DNA of 64,000 nucleotides from Flavobacterium sp. SLB02 (GCF_009664855.1 NZ_CP045928.1:1617681-1681680), one strand, 5' to 3'; counted from the stretch's first letter, positions 24,427-34,191 are shown. The notes: generated by a model from the letters alone, not told the origin. Program-made: numbers and translations.

Positions 24427-25449
24427 ATGAAAACAGCACAAAATAACACAAGTAGTTTCGCCAATAGAATAGCTTCTAAAATGCTTTTAATAGCAGCTTT
24501 ATTTTTTACAATGACATTTGTAAACGCGCAATCAGAAAAACAAACAACGGCAAGTTCTCTTGGAACTTTAAAACAAATTAATGCCGGATTATTGAACGTA
24601 GGGTATACCGAAGCAGGACCTTCTAAAGGAACTCCGGTAATTTTGCTTCACGGATGGCCTTATGACATTCACAGTTATAATGAAGTGGTACCTATTTTAG
24701 TTGCAAAAGGATACAGAGTGCTTACGCCTTATTTAAGAGGATCGGGAACAACCACTTTTATTTCTAAAGATACTTTTAGAAACGGGCAGCAGGCAGCTTT
24801 GGCAAGTGATATTATTGCTTTTATGGATGCGCTAAAAATTGATAAAGCCATTATTGGCGGATTTGATTGGGGAGCAAGAACAGCAGTGGTGATGGCAGCA
24901 CTTTGGCCGGAACGTTTAAACGGATTGGTTTCTGTAAGTGGTTACCTTGTTGTAAATCTGGAAGCGAACTTAAAACCTTTACCACCTCAAGCCGAATTAG
25001 GATGGTGGTACCAATATTATTTTGCTACCGAAAGAGGGAAACTCGGCTACAGCCAAAACACTTATGAGTTTAATAAACTGATCTGGAAAATAGCTTCTCC
25101 GTTATGGAATTCCGACAAAGCAACTTATGACCAAACGGCTCAATCTTTTAATAATCCGGATCACGTATCAATTGTTATTCATAATTACCGATGGAGACAA
25201 TCTCTGGAATCTGGAGAATCTAAATATGATAATTTAGAAAATAGATTGGCGACAAGACCAGCAATTAAAGTTCCGACAATTACTATAGGAAGCGATTTCG
25301 ACGGTGCTAATATAGACGGAAAAGCCTACGCCAATAAATTCAGCGGTAAATACGAACACAGAATTCTAAAAGGAATTGGGCACAATGTTCCGCAGGAAGA
25401 CCCAAAAGCATTTGCTCAGGCGATAATGGATGTTGATAAGCTTAGGTAA
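24427..25449 (+). CDS. Secreted alpha/beta hydrolase, haloalkane-dehalogenase/epoxide-hydrolase-like
   Basis: A 340-aa exported hydrolase (signal peptide to about residue 36, FVNAQSEK). Oxyanion turn HGWPYD, nucleophile Asp in GGFDWGAR, and His in GIGHNVPQEDP are in the order of epoxide hydrolases and dehalogenases. Nucleophile Asp favours those over esterases. Its promoter (site B) carries the best pair of GTCCGTTTCA repeats in the window. Confidence 0.9.
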   Translation: MKTAQNNTSSFANRIASKMLLIAALFFTMTFVNAQSEKQTTASSLGTLKQINAGLLNVGYTEAGPSKGTPVILLHGWPYDIHSYNEVVPILVAKGYRVLTPYLRGSGTTTFISKDTFRNGQQAALASDIIAFMDALKIDKAIIGGFDWGARTAVVMAALWPERLNGLVSVSGYLVVNLEANLKPLPPQAELGWWYQYYFATERGKLGYSQNTYEFNKLIWKIASPLWNSDKATYDQTAQSFNNPDHVSIVIHNYRWRQSLESGESKYDNLENRLATRPAIKVPTITIGSDFDGANIDGKAYANKFSGKYEHRILKGIGHNVPQEDPKAFAQAIMDVDKLR

Positions 25450-25542
25450 ATTCCAAATTTTTAAAATTCCAAATTCCAATAACAATATCATCAATAGAAA
25501 AATAATCTAAAATCTTAATTCAAAAATCTAAAATTCAAAAAC

Positions 25543-25953
25543 ATGGAAACAAAAGTATTATACACAGGAAAAACACGCACAACAGGTGGACGTGAAGGAG
25601 CATCTCAAAGTTCAGATGATCAATTGAATATCAAATTAAGTTCACCAGGAACATCACGTCCGGGAACAAATCCGGAGCAGCTTTTTGCAGCGGGATGGTC
25701 GGCTTGTTTTATTGGAGCAATGGGAATCGCAGCTTCGAAATTAGGCACTAAAGTTCCGGCAGAAACTGTTGTAGACACCGAAGTAGATTTATGTGTTACA
25801 GAAGGGGAATATTCTTTGCAAGCGCGACTTAATGTAAGTCTTCCGGGAATAGATCCTGAAACCGCAAAAGAACTTACAGCAATGGCTCACCAAACGTGTC
25901 CGTATTCTAAAGCTACAAGAGGAAACATTGATGTGACAATCAATATCATATAA
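25543..25953 (+). CDS. Ohr-type organic hydroperoxide resistance protein
   Basis: Peroxidase that reduces organic hydroperoxides with two reactive Cys. The 136-aa protein has Cys55 (GWSACFIGAM) and Cys119 (HQTCPYSK), plus Arg17 in GREG and Glu45 near the active site, all as in Ohr. Start METKVLYTGKT is clear. It precedes a strong terminator. Compare the second OsmC-family gene at 48456, next to OxyR. Confidence 0.93.
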   Translation: METKVLYTGKTRTTGGREGASQSSDDQLNIKLSSPGTSRPGTNPEQLFAAGWSACFIGAMGIAASKLGTKVPAETVVDTEVDLCVTEGEYSLQARLNVSLPGIDPETAKELTAMAHQTCPYSKATRGNIDVTINII

Positions 25954-25965
25954 TCACTCAAACAG

Positions 25966-25994
25966 AAACCTCTTCGACAGAAGAGGTTTTTTTG
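25966..25994 (+). terminator. Rho-independent terminator after ohr
   Basis: AAACCTCTTC (25966-25975) pairs with GAAGAGGTTT (25980-25989) around GACA, followed by a T tract. Confidence 0.9.
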
Positions 25995-26018
25995 TTATTA
26001 ATTCATAAAACAGAAATC

Positions 26019-26789
26019 ATGAAAAAAATAAAATTAATACCCGTTTTTATCACTTTAATACTTCTTATTGGAATGACTTCTACTGCACAAAATGCTACAG
26101 ATAAAAAACAACAGCAAGGTTTTGCTCTTTTAGAATTGTTTACATCCGAAGGTTGCTCGAGTTGCCCTCCGGCGGATGAGTTGATGGGGAAAATTCAGAA
26201 CGAATACAAGGACAGCAATTTATACGTTCTTGCTTATCACGTTGATTATTGGAACAAACAAGGCTGGAAAGATATTTTTAGCAATCCTGATTATACCCAA
26301 AAACAATACGAGTATGCTAAATTTTTGGGAAAAGAACCAATTTATACGCCACAATTAATCATTAACGGAAAAGCAGATTATATTGGTTCGCAGGAAACGG
26401 TTGTGAGAAACGGCATAAAAACAGCATTATCTAAACCCGCAATTGCTGATCTGACATTAAAGGCAAGCGAAATCAACAGTAATCTTTCTGTAAATTATAC
26501 TGTTGAAGGAGCATCAAAAAACAGTCGTTTATTGATTACCATTGTTCAAAAATCTGCCAAAAGCAATGTAAAAAGAGGGGAGAATGCGCATCGTATTTTA
26601 TCGCACTATCAAATCGTACATAATTTGCATACCGTAAATCTTAGCAAAGACAGGTCCGGAATTGCTATTATTCATTTGCCTAAAGACTTTAATACAAAAG
26701 ACTGGGAAGTAATTGGTTTTGTTCAGGACAGGAACGACGGAATCATATTAGGTGCCAATAAAGCAGCTTTTCAGGAACCTTTATTATAA
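26019..26789 (+). CDS. Secreted DUF1223 protein, thioredoxin-like fold (copy 1)
   Basis: Exported protein with the DUF1223 core. I place the start at the ATG at 26019 (MKKIKLIPVF), with a signal peptide ending ...STAQN; a 9-codon longer frame begins at 25992. LELFTSEGCSSCPPADELM carries a CxxC pair in thioredoxin position, VLAYHVDYWNKQGWKD is a family landmark, and TPQLIINGKADYIGS is the later cis-Pro-like segment. The function of DUF1223 is unknown, though a disulfide or metal role is plausible. A paralogue (30746-31573) lies on the other side of the LytS/LytTR pair. Confidence 0.88.
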   Translation: MKKIKLIPVFITLILLIGMTSTAQNATDKKQQQGFALLELFTSEGCSSCPPADELMGKIQNEYKDSNLYVLAYHVDYWNKQGWKDIFSNPDYTQKQYEYAKFLGKEPIYTPQLIINGKADYIGSQETVVRNGIKTALSKPAIADLTLKASEINSNLSVNYTVEGASKNSRLLITIVQKSAKSNVKRGENAHRILSHYQIVHNLHTVNLSKDRSGIAIIHLPKDFNTKDWEVIGFVQDRNDGIILGANKAAFQEPLL

Positions 26790-26882
26790 AGAACAATAAA
26801 ATCGCTAAGGATGATTTTTGTTTTTAATTAATTGATTTTTAGTAATTTAGTAATGGTAAATTAACCATTTAAAAATAAAAAT

Positions 26883-27563
26883 ATGAAAGTAACGTATTAC
26901 GGCCATTCTTGCTTTTCGGTCGAAGTAGTAGGCAAAAACTTGTTGTTTGATCCTTTTATTTCAGGAAACGAATTGGCAAAAGATATTGATATAAGTGCCA
27001 TTAAGGCAGATTATATCTTTGTTTCTCACGGACATTTTGATCATATGCTCGATGTTGAAGTCATCGCAAATCGTACCGGAGCAATTGTATTTGGCAGTTG
27101 GGAATTGTATCATTATTTTGGTAAACTAGGACTTAAAAACCTACAGCCTATAAATCCGGGGGGTAAAGGAACTTTTGAATTTGGAACCGTAAAAGCGTTT
27201 ATTTCGCAACATTCAAGCAGCTTTCCTGACGGTGCCTACGCAGGATCTGCTAGCGGATTTGCCTTTAAAACATCCGAAGGGAATTTTTACTACAGCGGCG
27301 ATACAGCGCTTACATTAGACATGAGTCTGGTTGCGAAATGGATTGATTTAGATTTTGCCGTTTTCCCTGTAGGAGATCTATTGACAATGGGAATCGACGA
27401 TGCCATTGAAGCTGCTGAGCTTGTAAAATCCAAAAAAGTGATCGGTGTTCATTATGATACTTTCGGATTCATAAAAATGGATAAAAACAGCGCAATCGAA
27501 GAATTTAAAAATGCGGGTTTGATTTTGTATTTGCCTGATATTGGCGAAACAATAAATATATAA
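26883..27563 (+). CDS. UPF0173-type metal-dependent hydrolase, metallo-beta-lactamase fold
   Basis: A 226-aa MBL-fold protein without a signal peptide. Metal ligands are in VSHGHFDHMLD and YSGDTALTLD and the late HYDTFGFI. The MKVTYYGHSCFSVE start is typical of UPF0173. Substrate unknown. It stands alone with its own start about 90 nt after the DUF1223 gene. Confidence 0.9.
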   Translation: MKVTYYGHSCFSVEVVGKNLLFDPFISGNELAKDIDISAIKADYIFVSHGHFDHMLDVEVIANRTGAIVFGSWELYHYFGKLGLKNLQPINPGGKGTFEFGTVKAFISQHSSSFPDGAYAGSASGFAFKTSEGNFYYSGDTALTLDMSLVAKWIDLDFAVFPVGDLLTMGIDDAIEAAELVKSKKVIGVHYDTFGFIKMDKNSAIEEFKNAGLILYLPDIGETINI

Positions 27564-27636
27564 GGTTTTAGGTAATATTTTAAAAACGAGCCGGGAGATT
27601 TCTTCCGGTTTTGTTTTATAAAAGCAGATTTAATTT

Positions 27637-27707
27637 CGCGCAAAGTTGCAGAGGCGCAAAGAAAAATAAGTTAAGAATAAAACTTTGCGCCTCTGCAACT
27701 TTGCGCG
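27637..27707. repeat. Perfect 25-bp inverted repeat, GCAAAG...CTTTGC family
   Basis: Arms at 27637-27661 and 27683-27707 are exact reverse complements around 21 nt. They start CGCGCAAAGTTGC. It may act as a bidirectional terminator for the gene at 26883. Sequence near 43125-43215 is of the same style. Confidence 0.8.
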
Positions 27708-27784
27708 GTTATTTTGCACAATACAATTCAAACATCTTTGCTTGTCCAAAAATAAAATACATAAACGTCTTCAAATTGTGACTT

Positions 27785-27858
27785 GTCCAATTCAGGTTTT
27801 AAGTTGTCCGGTTGACCTTTTTTTGACTTCTTGTTTCAAGGGATACGATATAAATTTG
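27785..27858 (+). promoter_or_regulatory. 21-bp direct-repeat promoter (site C), in front of a secreted 134-aa protein
   Basis: GTCCAATTCA (27785) and GTCCGGTTGA (27806) are 21 bp apart. TAAATTTG (27851-27858) starts 45 nt after the second. A further TTGTCCAAA lies at 27742-27750, 41 nt upstream. Leader to ATG 27900 is 41 nt. Confidence 0.75.
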
Positions 27859-27899
27859 TTTAAAATTAAAATACTTTTTAACTCTTAAACACTATAATT

Positions 27900-28304
27900 A
27901 TGAAACTAATATTCTCTTTTTTTTTCGTTGCTTTTTTCTTTTTTTCTGTTAAATCTAACGCCCAAAACTATTCTAGTAATAGTTTAAATAAGGATAAACA
28001 TTTTCAAAATAATCAAATGCTTGAAGGATTTATATTTACTAAATCTATCACGAATGAGAATGACAGTATTTCAATGCTAAATAAATTTTCGAAAGATCTC
28101 CGTTCGGAATTGTACAGCCAAAAGTGGCATACTATTTTAAACGAAAATAATCGTGGTTCTGTCAATAATCTTGCAATGATCAAAGTAATAGATAAAGACA
28201 AAATAAATGTATTTGGGAATACTTTGATGGGATTTACTGAGAAAAAAATAGTTTTTGATGAACCGGCTTTATTTAGTGATACCGTATTGGTTTACAGTTT
28301 TTAA
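27900..28304 (+). CDS. Unknown secreted 134-aa protein
   Basis: I do not recognise it. A signal peptide runs to about residue 22 (FFFFSVKSNAQ), and the rest is polar, Asn/Ser-rich and without Cys or repeats. LYSQKWHTILNENNRGSVNNLAMIKVIDKDKINVFGN may form the folded core. Its promoter has the 21-bp direct repeats shared with three other genes, so it should be induced together with the hydrolases and DoxX. Ideas: a small exported stress factor or periplasmic binding protein. Confidence 0.8.
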   Translation: MKLIFSFFFVAFFFFSVKSNAQNYSSNSLNKDKHFQNNQMLEGFIFTKSITNENDSISMLNKFSKDLRSELYSQKWHTILNENNRGSVNNLAMIKVIDKDKINVFGNTLMGFTEKKIVFDEPALFSDTVLVYSF

Positions 28305-28393
28305 GGTTTGTTAATATGCACATTTATAATTTCGATTTCTTACCTTTTTCAAAGGATTAGAATCCATTTTCAGCATTTATAATCGTCATTTTT

Positions 28394-28516
28394 GTCATTC
28401 CGAACAGGACATGAGCGATAGCGAACTGGCAAGGCAATCTCCACCAGAAGATCGACAAAGATTTGACTTTCGTTGCGGAGTTACTTGCAAAGATTTCTCC
28501 TTCGTCGAAATGACAA
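28394..28516. repeat. GTCATTCCGAAC...CGAAATGACAAA interspersed repeat, copy
   Basis: Begins GTCATTCCGAACAGGAC and ends TCGTCGAAATGACAAA; it matches the ends of 6154-6265 and 37122-37225. It fills the gap before the LytS-like gene, whose own promoter region beyond 28560 is AT-rich. No GTCC repeat pair is there. Confidence 0.7.
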
Positions 28517-28741
28517 AAATAGGCTGACCAACAGTAAACTTAATGTTTTATTAAAGATTTAAACGCGACAAAATATTAATTATATGAAAATAAAATCAGA
28601 TACTTTGGATGTGTCATCTAAAGTTTTTAATTAATATAAAAAAATATAGTTTTCTAAAGAATGAAGTCACTATTTTTCGATATAAAAAACTTCTAAAAAA
28701 TTCTATCTTTACCAAAGCAAGATTAAAAACAAACACAAAAT

Positions 28742-29758
28742 ATGGAAAAAGTAAAACGCTTTGAGGTTTCCTCTAAAGTCATTTGGGGAAGTTCTATAGC
28801 ACTCGCGATTCTTGCTTCTATACCCAAATTATTTGATGGTGATTCCACTCCTGGAGACATCATTATAAACTCTTCGATTACGTTGTTGTTTTCGGTTTTT
28901 ATATGGTATTATAACATGTATAGTTTGCCTAAATTTTCTTCGCAACGCACCCATCAAAGTTTATTCAACTGGAAACTTTTACTGAGTGTTGTCATGGGTA
29001 TTGTAGTCATGGTGATTTTGGTAATCGGGCATCAGGAACTTTTTCAAATATCAAAAATGGATGCTCCAATCATGTTCGAATTACGAGGCGTTTTGATCAA
29101 TTTGATTGTCTATATGTTTCTGCATTTACTATTTCAAAATTATCAAACCCAGCAAATGGGCGTAGAACTCGAACGTACCAAAGCCGTTAATCTGGGCGCA
29201 CAATACGAACTTTTAAAACAACAGGTCAATCCGCATTTTTTGTTTAATAGTCTGAATACCTTAAAATCGATGGTGGATATTCAGGATCCGCAGAGTTCCG
29301 ATTTTATCCTGAAATTATCCGATTTTTATCGTTTTACACTTGAAAGCAGAAAGCTGGATTTGATTCCCTTACGGGAAGAACTTCAGATTCTGGATTCGTA
29401 TGTTTATCTTTTAAAAGCGCGTTTCGAGGACGGATTTGTTCTGGAAAATGAAGTCGATCAAAGACAATATGATTCGGCTGTTCCGCCTTTTACGTTGCAA
29501 TTATTAATCGAAAACTGCATCAAACACAATGTGGTTTCATTAGATAAACCTTTACACATTAAATTATATACCGAAGGAGATTTTCTGGTGATCGAAAATC
29601 AGATTCAGCTTAAAAGAGGCGTATTGTCTACCGGAGTTGGATTGGACAATATCAATCAGCGCTTTTCGCATTTGATTCACAAGGAAATTGAAATCGAGAA
29701 AAACGAAACTATTTTTAAAGTAAAAATCCCCATGACCTATGACTATCATAATAATTGA
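28742..29758 (+). CDS. LytS-like sensor histidine kinase
   Basis: A 338-aa kinase of the LytS/YehU class. Four membrane helices lie at about 14-30, 42-58, 78-96 and 113-132 with little periplasmic sequence. The cytoplasmic part has the His_kinase box NPHFLFNSLNTL with His165 and LLIENCIKHNV (N box); the GVGLDNINQRF glycine motif follows. The stop overlaps the response regulator start by 20 nt, so the two are translationally coupled. It is the natural input for the LytTR regulator and, by inference, for the four GTCC-repeat promoters around it. Confidence 0.94.
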   Translation: MEKVKRFEVSSKVIWGSSIALAILASIPKLFDGDSTPGDIIINSSITLLFSVFIWYYNMYSLPKFSSQRTHQSLFNWKLLLSVVMGIVVMVILVIGHQELFQISKMDAPIMFELRGVLINLIVYMFLHLLFQNYQTQQMGVELERTKAVNLGAQYELLKQQVNPHFLFNSLNTLKSMVDIQDPQSSDFILKLSDFYRFTLESRKLDLIPLREELQILDSYVYLLKARFEDGFVLENEVDQRQYDSAVPPFTLQLLIENCIKHNVVSLDKPLHIKLYTEGDFLVIENQIQLKRGVLSTGVGLDNINQRFSHLIHKEIEIEKNETIFKVKIPMTYDYHNN

Positions 29759-30506
29759 AGATGAAGTAAAAACGGCCAAAGCACTTGGTCAGCTTATTTT
29801 GAGTATCCGGCCAGATGCCCAAATTTTGTCGTATATACAAAGCATAGACGGCGCGGTGAGTTATTTGTTAGAGAATGATCAGCCTGACCTTATTTTTATG
29901 GATATTCAACTGGCCGATGGTTTATGTTTTGAAATTTTTAAAAATGTAGAGGTTTTATCGCCTGTAATTTTCTGTACGGCGTTTGATGATTACGCGATTG
30001 AAGCATTCAAATCAAACGGAATTGATTATGTACTAAAACCATTCTCGAGAGAAAGCATTGCTCAGGCGATTAAAAAAGCCGGTGAGTTGAAGAATTTCTT
30101 TCAAAGAAATAAAAAAGCAATGCCTGATTTCGAGTATTTATTAACGAGAACAGGCGAGAATAAAGGAAAAAGCAGTTTTTTGGTTTTTAAGAATAACAAA
30201 TACCAAACAATTCTAACAGAGAATATTGCGTTTTTTTATATCAAAAACGAAACGCCAACGATTATGACTTTCGATAAAGCCGAGTATCAGATCGCACAAT
30301 CTCTTGATGAAGTGCATAAGCTTTTATCGCCAACGCAATTCTTTAGAACAAACAGACAATATCTGGTCAATTTTTCGGCCATTAGAGAAGCAGAGCATTA
30401 TTTTTCACGTAAGCTAATCCTCAAATTGACCATCCCAACAGAAGAAAAACTATTGGTGGGTAAAGACAAAGCAACTGCATTTTTGAATTGGTTAGAGAAT
30501 AGATAG
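29739..30506 (+). CDS. LytTR-family response regulator
   Basis: A 255-aa regulator: receiver domain 1-120 (IIEDEV pocket, phosphoacceptor Asp55 in LIFMDIQLAD, CTAFDDYAIEAF, Lys in YVLKPF) and a LytTR DNA-binding domain from about 150 (SSFLVFKNNKYQTILTENIAFFYI, then FRTNRQYLVNFSAIRE, a family landmark). LytTR domains bind pairs of direct repeats about two helical turns apart. Exactly that spacing (21 bp) recurs at four promoters between 22.2 and 32.2 kb, so this is the leading candidate to bind them. Confidence 0.95.
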   Translation: MTIIIIEDEVKTAKALGQLILSIRPDAQILSYIQSIDGAVSYLLENDQPDLIFMDIQLADGLCFEIFKNVEVLSPVIFCTAFDDYAIEAFKSNGIDYVLKPFSRESIAQAIKKAGELKNFFQRNKKAMPDFEYLLTRTGENKGKSSFLVFKNNKYQTILTENIAFFYIKNETPTIMTFDKAEYQIAQSLDEVHKLLSPTQFFRTNRQYLVNFSAIREAEHYFSRKLILKLTIPTEEKLLVGKDKATAFLNWLENR

Positions 30507-30745
30507 TTTATTATTTAAAATGCACAGATTGCACAGATTAAAATGATTATTTTTTTGAAATCAGTTTGATTTTAAATTTAAAGATTAAAAAGATTAATCC
30601 TTAAAATCATTCTAATCTGTGGTATAAAAAATTAAATAGAAATCTTTAATCCCTTTAATCTGTGGAAAAAAAAACTGATTATTAATTCTTTAAAAATAAT
30701 AATCAGTGAATATCCGTTTAAATCCTTGCAATCCACGGGCAATCC
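30507..30745. other. Intergenic region with CACAGATT repeats
   Basis: About 240 nt between convergent genes. GCACAGATTGCACAGATTAAAATGATT near 30523 is answered by ATTCTAATCTGTGG near 30610 and TTTAATCTGTGG near 30654, so a loose inverted arrangement exists. No gene. Confidence 0.55.
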
Positions 30746-31573
<828 letters not shown>

Positions 31574-31603
31574 TGTTTTTATTTTGAATGATTGGAAAAG
31601 AGT

Positions 31604-31625
31604 AATCCCGATAGCTATCGGGATT
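31604..31625. repeat. CCCGATAGCTATCGGG palindrome, copy 1
   Basis: A 22-bp palindrome with this core. Imperfect and near-perfect copies lie at 41282-41303 and 41352-41373. It stands between the DoxX-like stop and the DUF1223 start and could terminate on either strand. Confidence 0.7.
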
Positions 31626-31655
31626 GCGAGATTAAATAAGTAAAGCTTTTAATAC

Positions 31656-32045
31656 TTAATTGCTTAAGGTGTAAGTTGCTGTATACAATTTTCTAAACAT
31701 GATATAAGTGACACTCACCATTATAAAAGCAATAATTGCATCTGTAGTTGCCGCAAAACCTAAAACGGCAAGTTTTGAAAAGAAGGCGAAAGTGATATCA
31801 AAAAAAACTCCGGCAAATACCCATTCTTTCAATCGTAATATTTTGTTGGGAATCAATAATGTGATTACTCCGGCAACTTTCAGTACACCAAGTAAATAAA
31901 TAAAATGTTCCGGATAGCCCAATTGTTGCGTAATTCCCCAAACAATAGGGTTGGTAGTTAATTCAAAAAAACCGCTGGCACCAAACCATAAAGAAGTTAA
32001 AATGATTCCTGTCCAGTAAATAATTTTTGTTGTTTTTGTAGTCAT
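31656..32045 (-). CDS. DoxX-like integral membrane protein
   Basis: A 129-aa DoxX-family protein with four predicted helices (about 8-25, 46-64, 72-92, 98-116). The ASGFFELT, FIYLLGVLKVAG and LRLKEWVFAGVFFD segments fit the small DoxX-like group. The function of this subgroup is not established; related proteins associate with quinol oxidation or oxidative-stress resistance. Its promoter is site D, the minus-strand member of the four 21-bp direct-repeat promoters. Confidence 0.87.
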   Translation of the reverse strand: MTTKTTKIIYWTGIILTSLWFGASGFFELTTNPIVWGITQQLGYPEHFIYLLGVLKVAGVITLLIPNKILRLKEWVFAGVFFDITFAFFSKLAVLGFAATTDAIIAFIMVSVTYIMFRKLYTATYTLSN

Positions 32046-32075
32046 GATTTCTATTTTTTAAGTTGATTTATAGGA

Positions 32076-32149
32076 CAAATTTGCGCCATAAGTCATCAAT
32101 TTAAAATGGAAATAATGTTGAAACGGACAATTTAAACTTTGAAAGAGAC
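32076..32149 (-). promoter_or_regulatory. 21-bp direct-repeat promoter (site D), in front of the DoxX-like gene
   Basis: On the minus strand GTCTCTTTCA starts at 32149 and GTCCGTTTCA at 32128, 21 bp apart. CAAATTTG (32083-32076) starts 45 nt after the second. The -7 differs from TAnnTTTG in the first base. Leader to the ATG at 32045 is 30 nt. Confidence 0.78.
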
Positions 32150-32245
32150 AATCTCTAAGCTGATCGAATTTCGAAGTTTTTATATTAAAGAAAATTTAGA
32201 AATAAAGATTCATAATCATATTAAAATGTGTGAATTAGAACCCCG

Positions 32246-33085
32246 TTAATTCACCTGATTTTTTCTAAACGCAGATGGAGTAGTGCCCCGATGTTTTTTG
32301 AAGATTTTGTTGAGATGGCTTTCATCATTAAAACCTAATTCGTTTGCAATTTCACCCACGCGCAAATCACTATAAAGTAATCGGTTTTCGACCAATTTTA
32401 TTCGGTATTTTGAGATATAATCCTGAAGCGTTTCATTGGCTTGTTTTTTAAAATACCTGCCAAGATAGGTTTCTGAAATCCCAAATTTTTCACTCATAAC
32501 CGTCACGCTCAATTTTTCAGGTTCATAAATATGCGTCTGAATATATTCAAGTAAGGCGTGCGCTTTTCCGTCAGATTGTTTGTTGATATTTTCCGGAAGA
32601 TATTCAGATATATTTCGGGCGATAATGACAATCAATGTATTGATCAATAACTGGATTAGTTCCGTATTGTATAAAGTAGGATTGTAATATTCATGCCTGA
32701 TGGCTTCAATAACCGGATGCACCAGATTTTTGTCTGTAATTCTTTTTAAAATACATCCCGGCTGATGATGTGCGTGTTGCAATATGTATTCGAGCTTATA
32801 AAGATTATTCGACGTAAAAGGTCCGTTTTTGATGTAAATATCTGTAAAACGCAACTGAAAAATAGTCGTTGAACTTTTGATTTCCAAAGAATGGGAATCC
32901 TGAGGTGTGATCAAAAAAAGATGTCCCGGTTCATATGATAATCGATTTTCGTTGATGGTTTGTACACCAGTTCCTGAAACAATATAAAGTAATTCAAAGA
33001 AATTATTACCCACTTCGGTATGTAGAGATTCGTTTATTTCTTTAAAAATAACTTCGTACGGGAGGTATATATTGTTCTTTACCAT
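32246..33085 (-). CDS. AraC-family transcriptional regulator
   Basis: A 279-aa regulator with an N-terminal cupin-like sensing domain (EPGHLFLITPQDSHSLEI) and two C-terminal helix-turn-helices (VTVMSEKFGISETYLGRYFKKQ and VGEIANELGFNDESHLNKIFKKHRGTTPSAFRK). It is divergent from the TehA-like gene and 200 nt downstream of the DoxX-like gene's promoter. It is a possible alternative controller of that gene or of the GTCC-repeat promoters, though AraC sites do not usually repeat with a strict 21-bp start-to-start spacing. Confidence 0.93.
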   Translation of the reverse strand: MVKNNIYLPYEVIFKEINESLHTEVGNNFFELLYIVSGTGVQTINENRLSYEPGHLFLITPQDSHSLEIKSSTTIFQLRFTDIYIKNGPFTSNNLYKLEYILQHAHHQPGCILKRITDKNLVHPVIEAIRHEYYNPTLYNTELIQLLINTLIVIIARNISEYLPENINKQSDGKAHALLEYIQTHIYEPEKLSVTVMSEKFGISETYLGRYFKKQANETLQDYISKYRIKLVENRLLYSDLRVGEIANELGFNDESHLNKIFKKHRGTTPSAFRKNQVN

Positions 33086-33178
33086 AACATCATATTACTA
33101 AATTAACGAATAATGTTACAATTATAAATTTGCAAAATCAGTATAATTTTGCTCAAAGTTAAATCAAATATTTTAATA

Positions 33179-34174
33179 ATGGACAAAATAGTAGACAAAA
33201 CCACACAACAACAGATTCAAAAACAAAACATTACATTACCTATTGCGCCGGCATCTTTTTTCGCAATGACATTAGGATTAGCCGAAACCGGAAATGCCTG
33301 GAGAAATGCTACTTCATTATGGAATTTACCGTCATATATTGGCGAAGTTTTAGAAGGATTGGCTGTACTTTCCTTTATATGGTGGCTCGTGTTGTATTGC
33401 AACAAATGGATTCAACATAGAAAATTGGCCATAAACGAATTCAACGATCCTGTACAATCTTCGTTTCTGGCTTTGATTCCTGAATCTATAATATTAATGG
33501 CAGTTGCGGTTCATGTTTATAGTTTATCGATTGCTATATCGCTGTTTTGGATTGGTTCGATTTTAAATCTTCTTTATGGAGCTTATAAACTTTCGGGTTT
33601 ATGGACACAAGATCGCCAGGCCGAACATACAACGCCGTCACTATTCCTGACATTCACGGCAAGTATTTTGGTAAATGCGCTCGCAGCAGGATTATTAGGA
33701 TATACCAATTACGGATATGTGCTTTTGGGAATAGGAACCATTTCGTGGCTCATCATGGATTCTGTAATTACTCAACAATTAACCGTTGGCGGACTTGGTG
33801 CTAAAACCAGAAACTTTATGGGAATTTATATGGCACCGGCAGTGATCTTGTTTGTTGCCTATCAGGTTTTGGCGGGAGAAAATTTAAGTATTCCCATTGT
33901 TTATGGTTTAATGGGATATGCATTATTTATTTTCGTGGCTATCACTTTTGCTTTAAAATGGCTGAAAGAACAAGCTTTTGCACCCGGATATTGGGCCTAT
34001 ACTTTTGGGATTGCAACATTATCACAGGGACTTTCTATTTTTGCTTTAAAAAATACTGATTTTACGGTTTCTATATTGGCAATACTAATCTTTTGTATAA
34101 TGAATATTGTGGTTCTGGGAGTTGCAATAGGATCTGTTAGGCTTGTTTTGAAGGGGAATTATTTTCCGAAGTAA
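33179..34174 (+). CDS. TehA/SLAC1-family anion channel or dicarboxylate-type transporter
   Basis: A membrane protein of about 331 aa (from ATG 33179, MDKIVDKTTQQ) with ten helices. PIAPASFFAMTLGLAETGNAWR is the family's first-helix motif and ...NALAAGLLGYTNYGY and YMAPAVILFVAYQ follow. TehA proteins conduct small anions and confer tellurite resistance on overexpression; the natural substrate is unclear. A TAATTTTG -7 element lies 28 nt upstream. Divergent from the AraC gene, which is the likely regulator. Confidence 0.88.
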   Translation: MDKIVDKTTQQQIQKQNITLPIAPASFFAMTLGLAETGNAWRNATSLWNLPSYIGEVLEGLAVLSFIWWLVLYCNKWIQHRKLAINEFNDPVQSSFLALIPESIILMAVAVHVYSLSIAISLFWIGSILNLLYGAYKLSGLWTQDRQAEHTTPSLFLTFTASILVNALAAGLLGYTNYGYVLLGIGTISWLIMDSVITQQLTVGGLGAKTRNFMGIYMAPAVILFVAYQVLAGENLSIPIVYGLMGYALFIFVAITFALKWLKEQAFAPGYWAYTFGIATLSQGLSIFALKNTDFTVSILAILIFCIMNIVVLGVAIGSVRLVLKGNYFPK

Positions 34175-34191
34175 AGCTTATTATGTACAGT

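Noticed and set aside
27742..27750. Third box 41 nt upstream of site C as part of the core motif
   Set aside because: The 41-nt spacing is one short of two 21-bp periods and is not seen at the other three sites; kept only as a possible auxiliary box.
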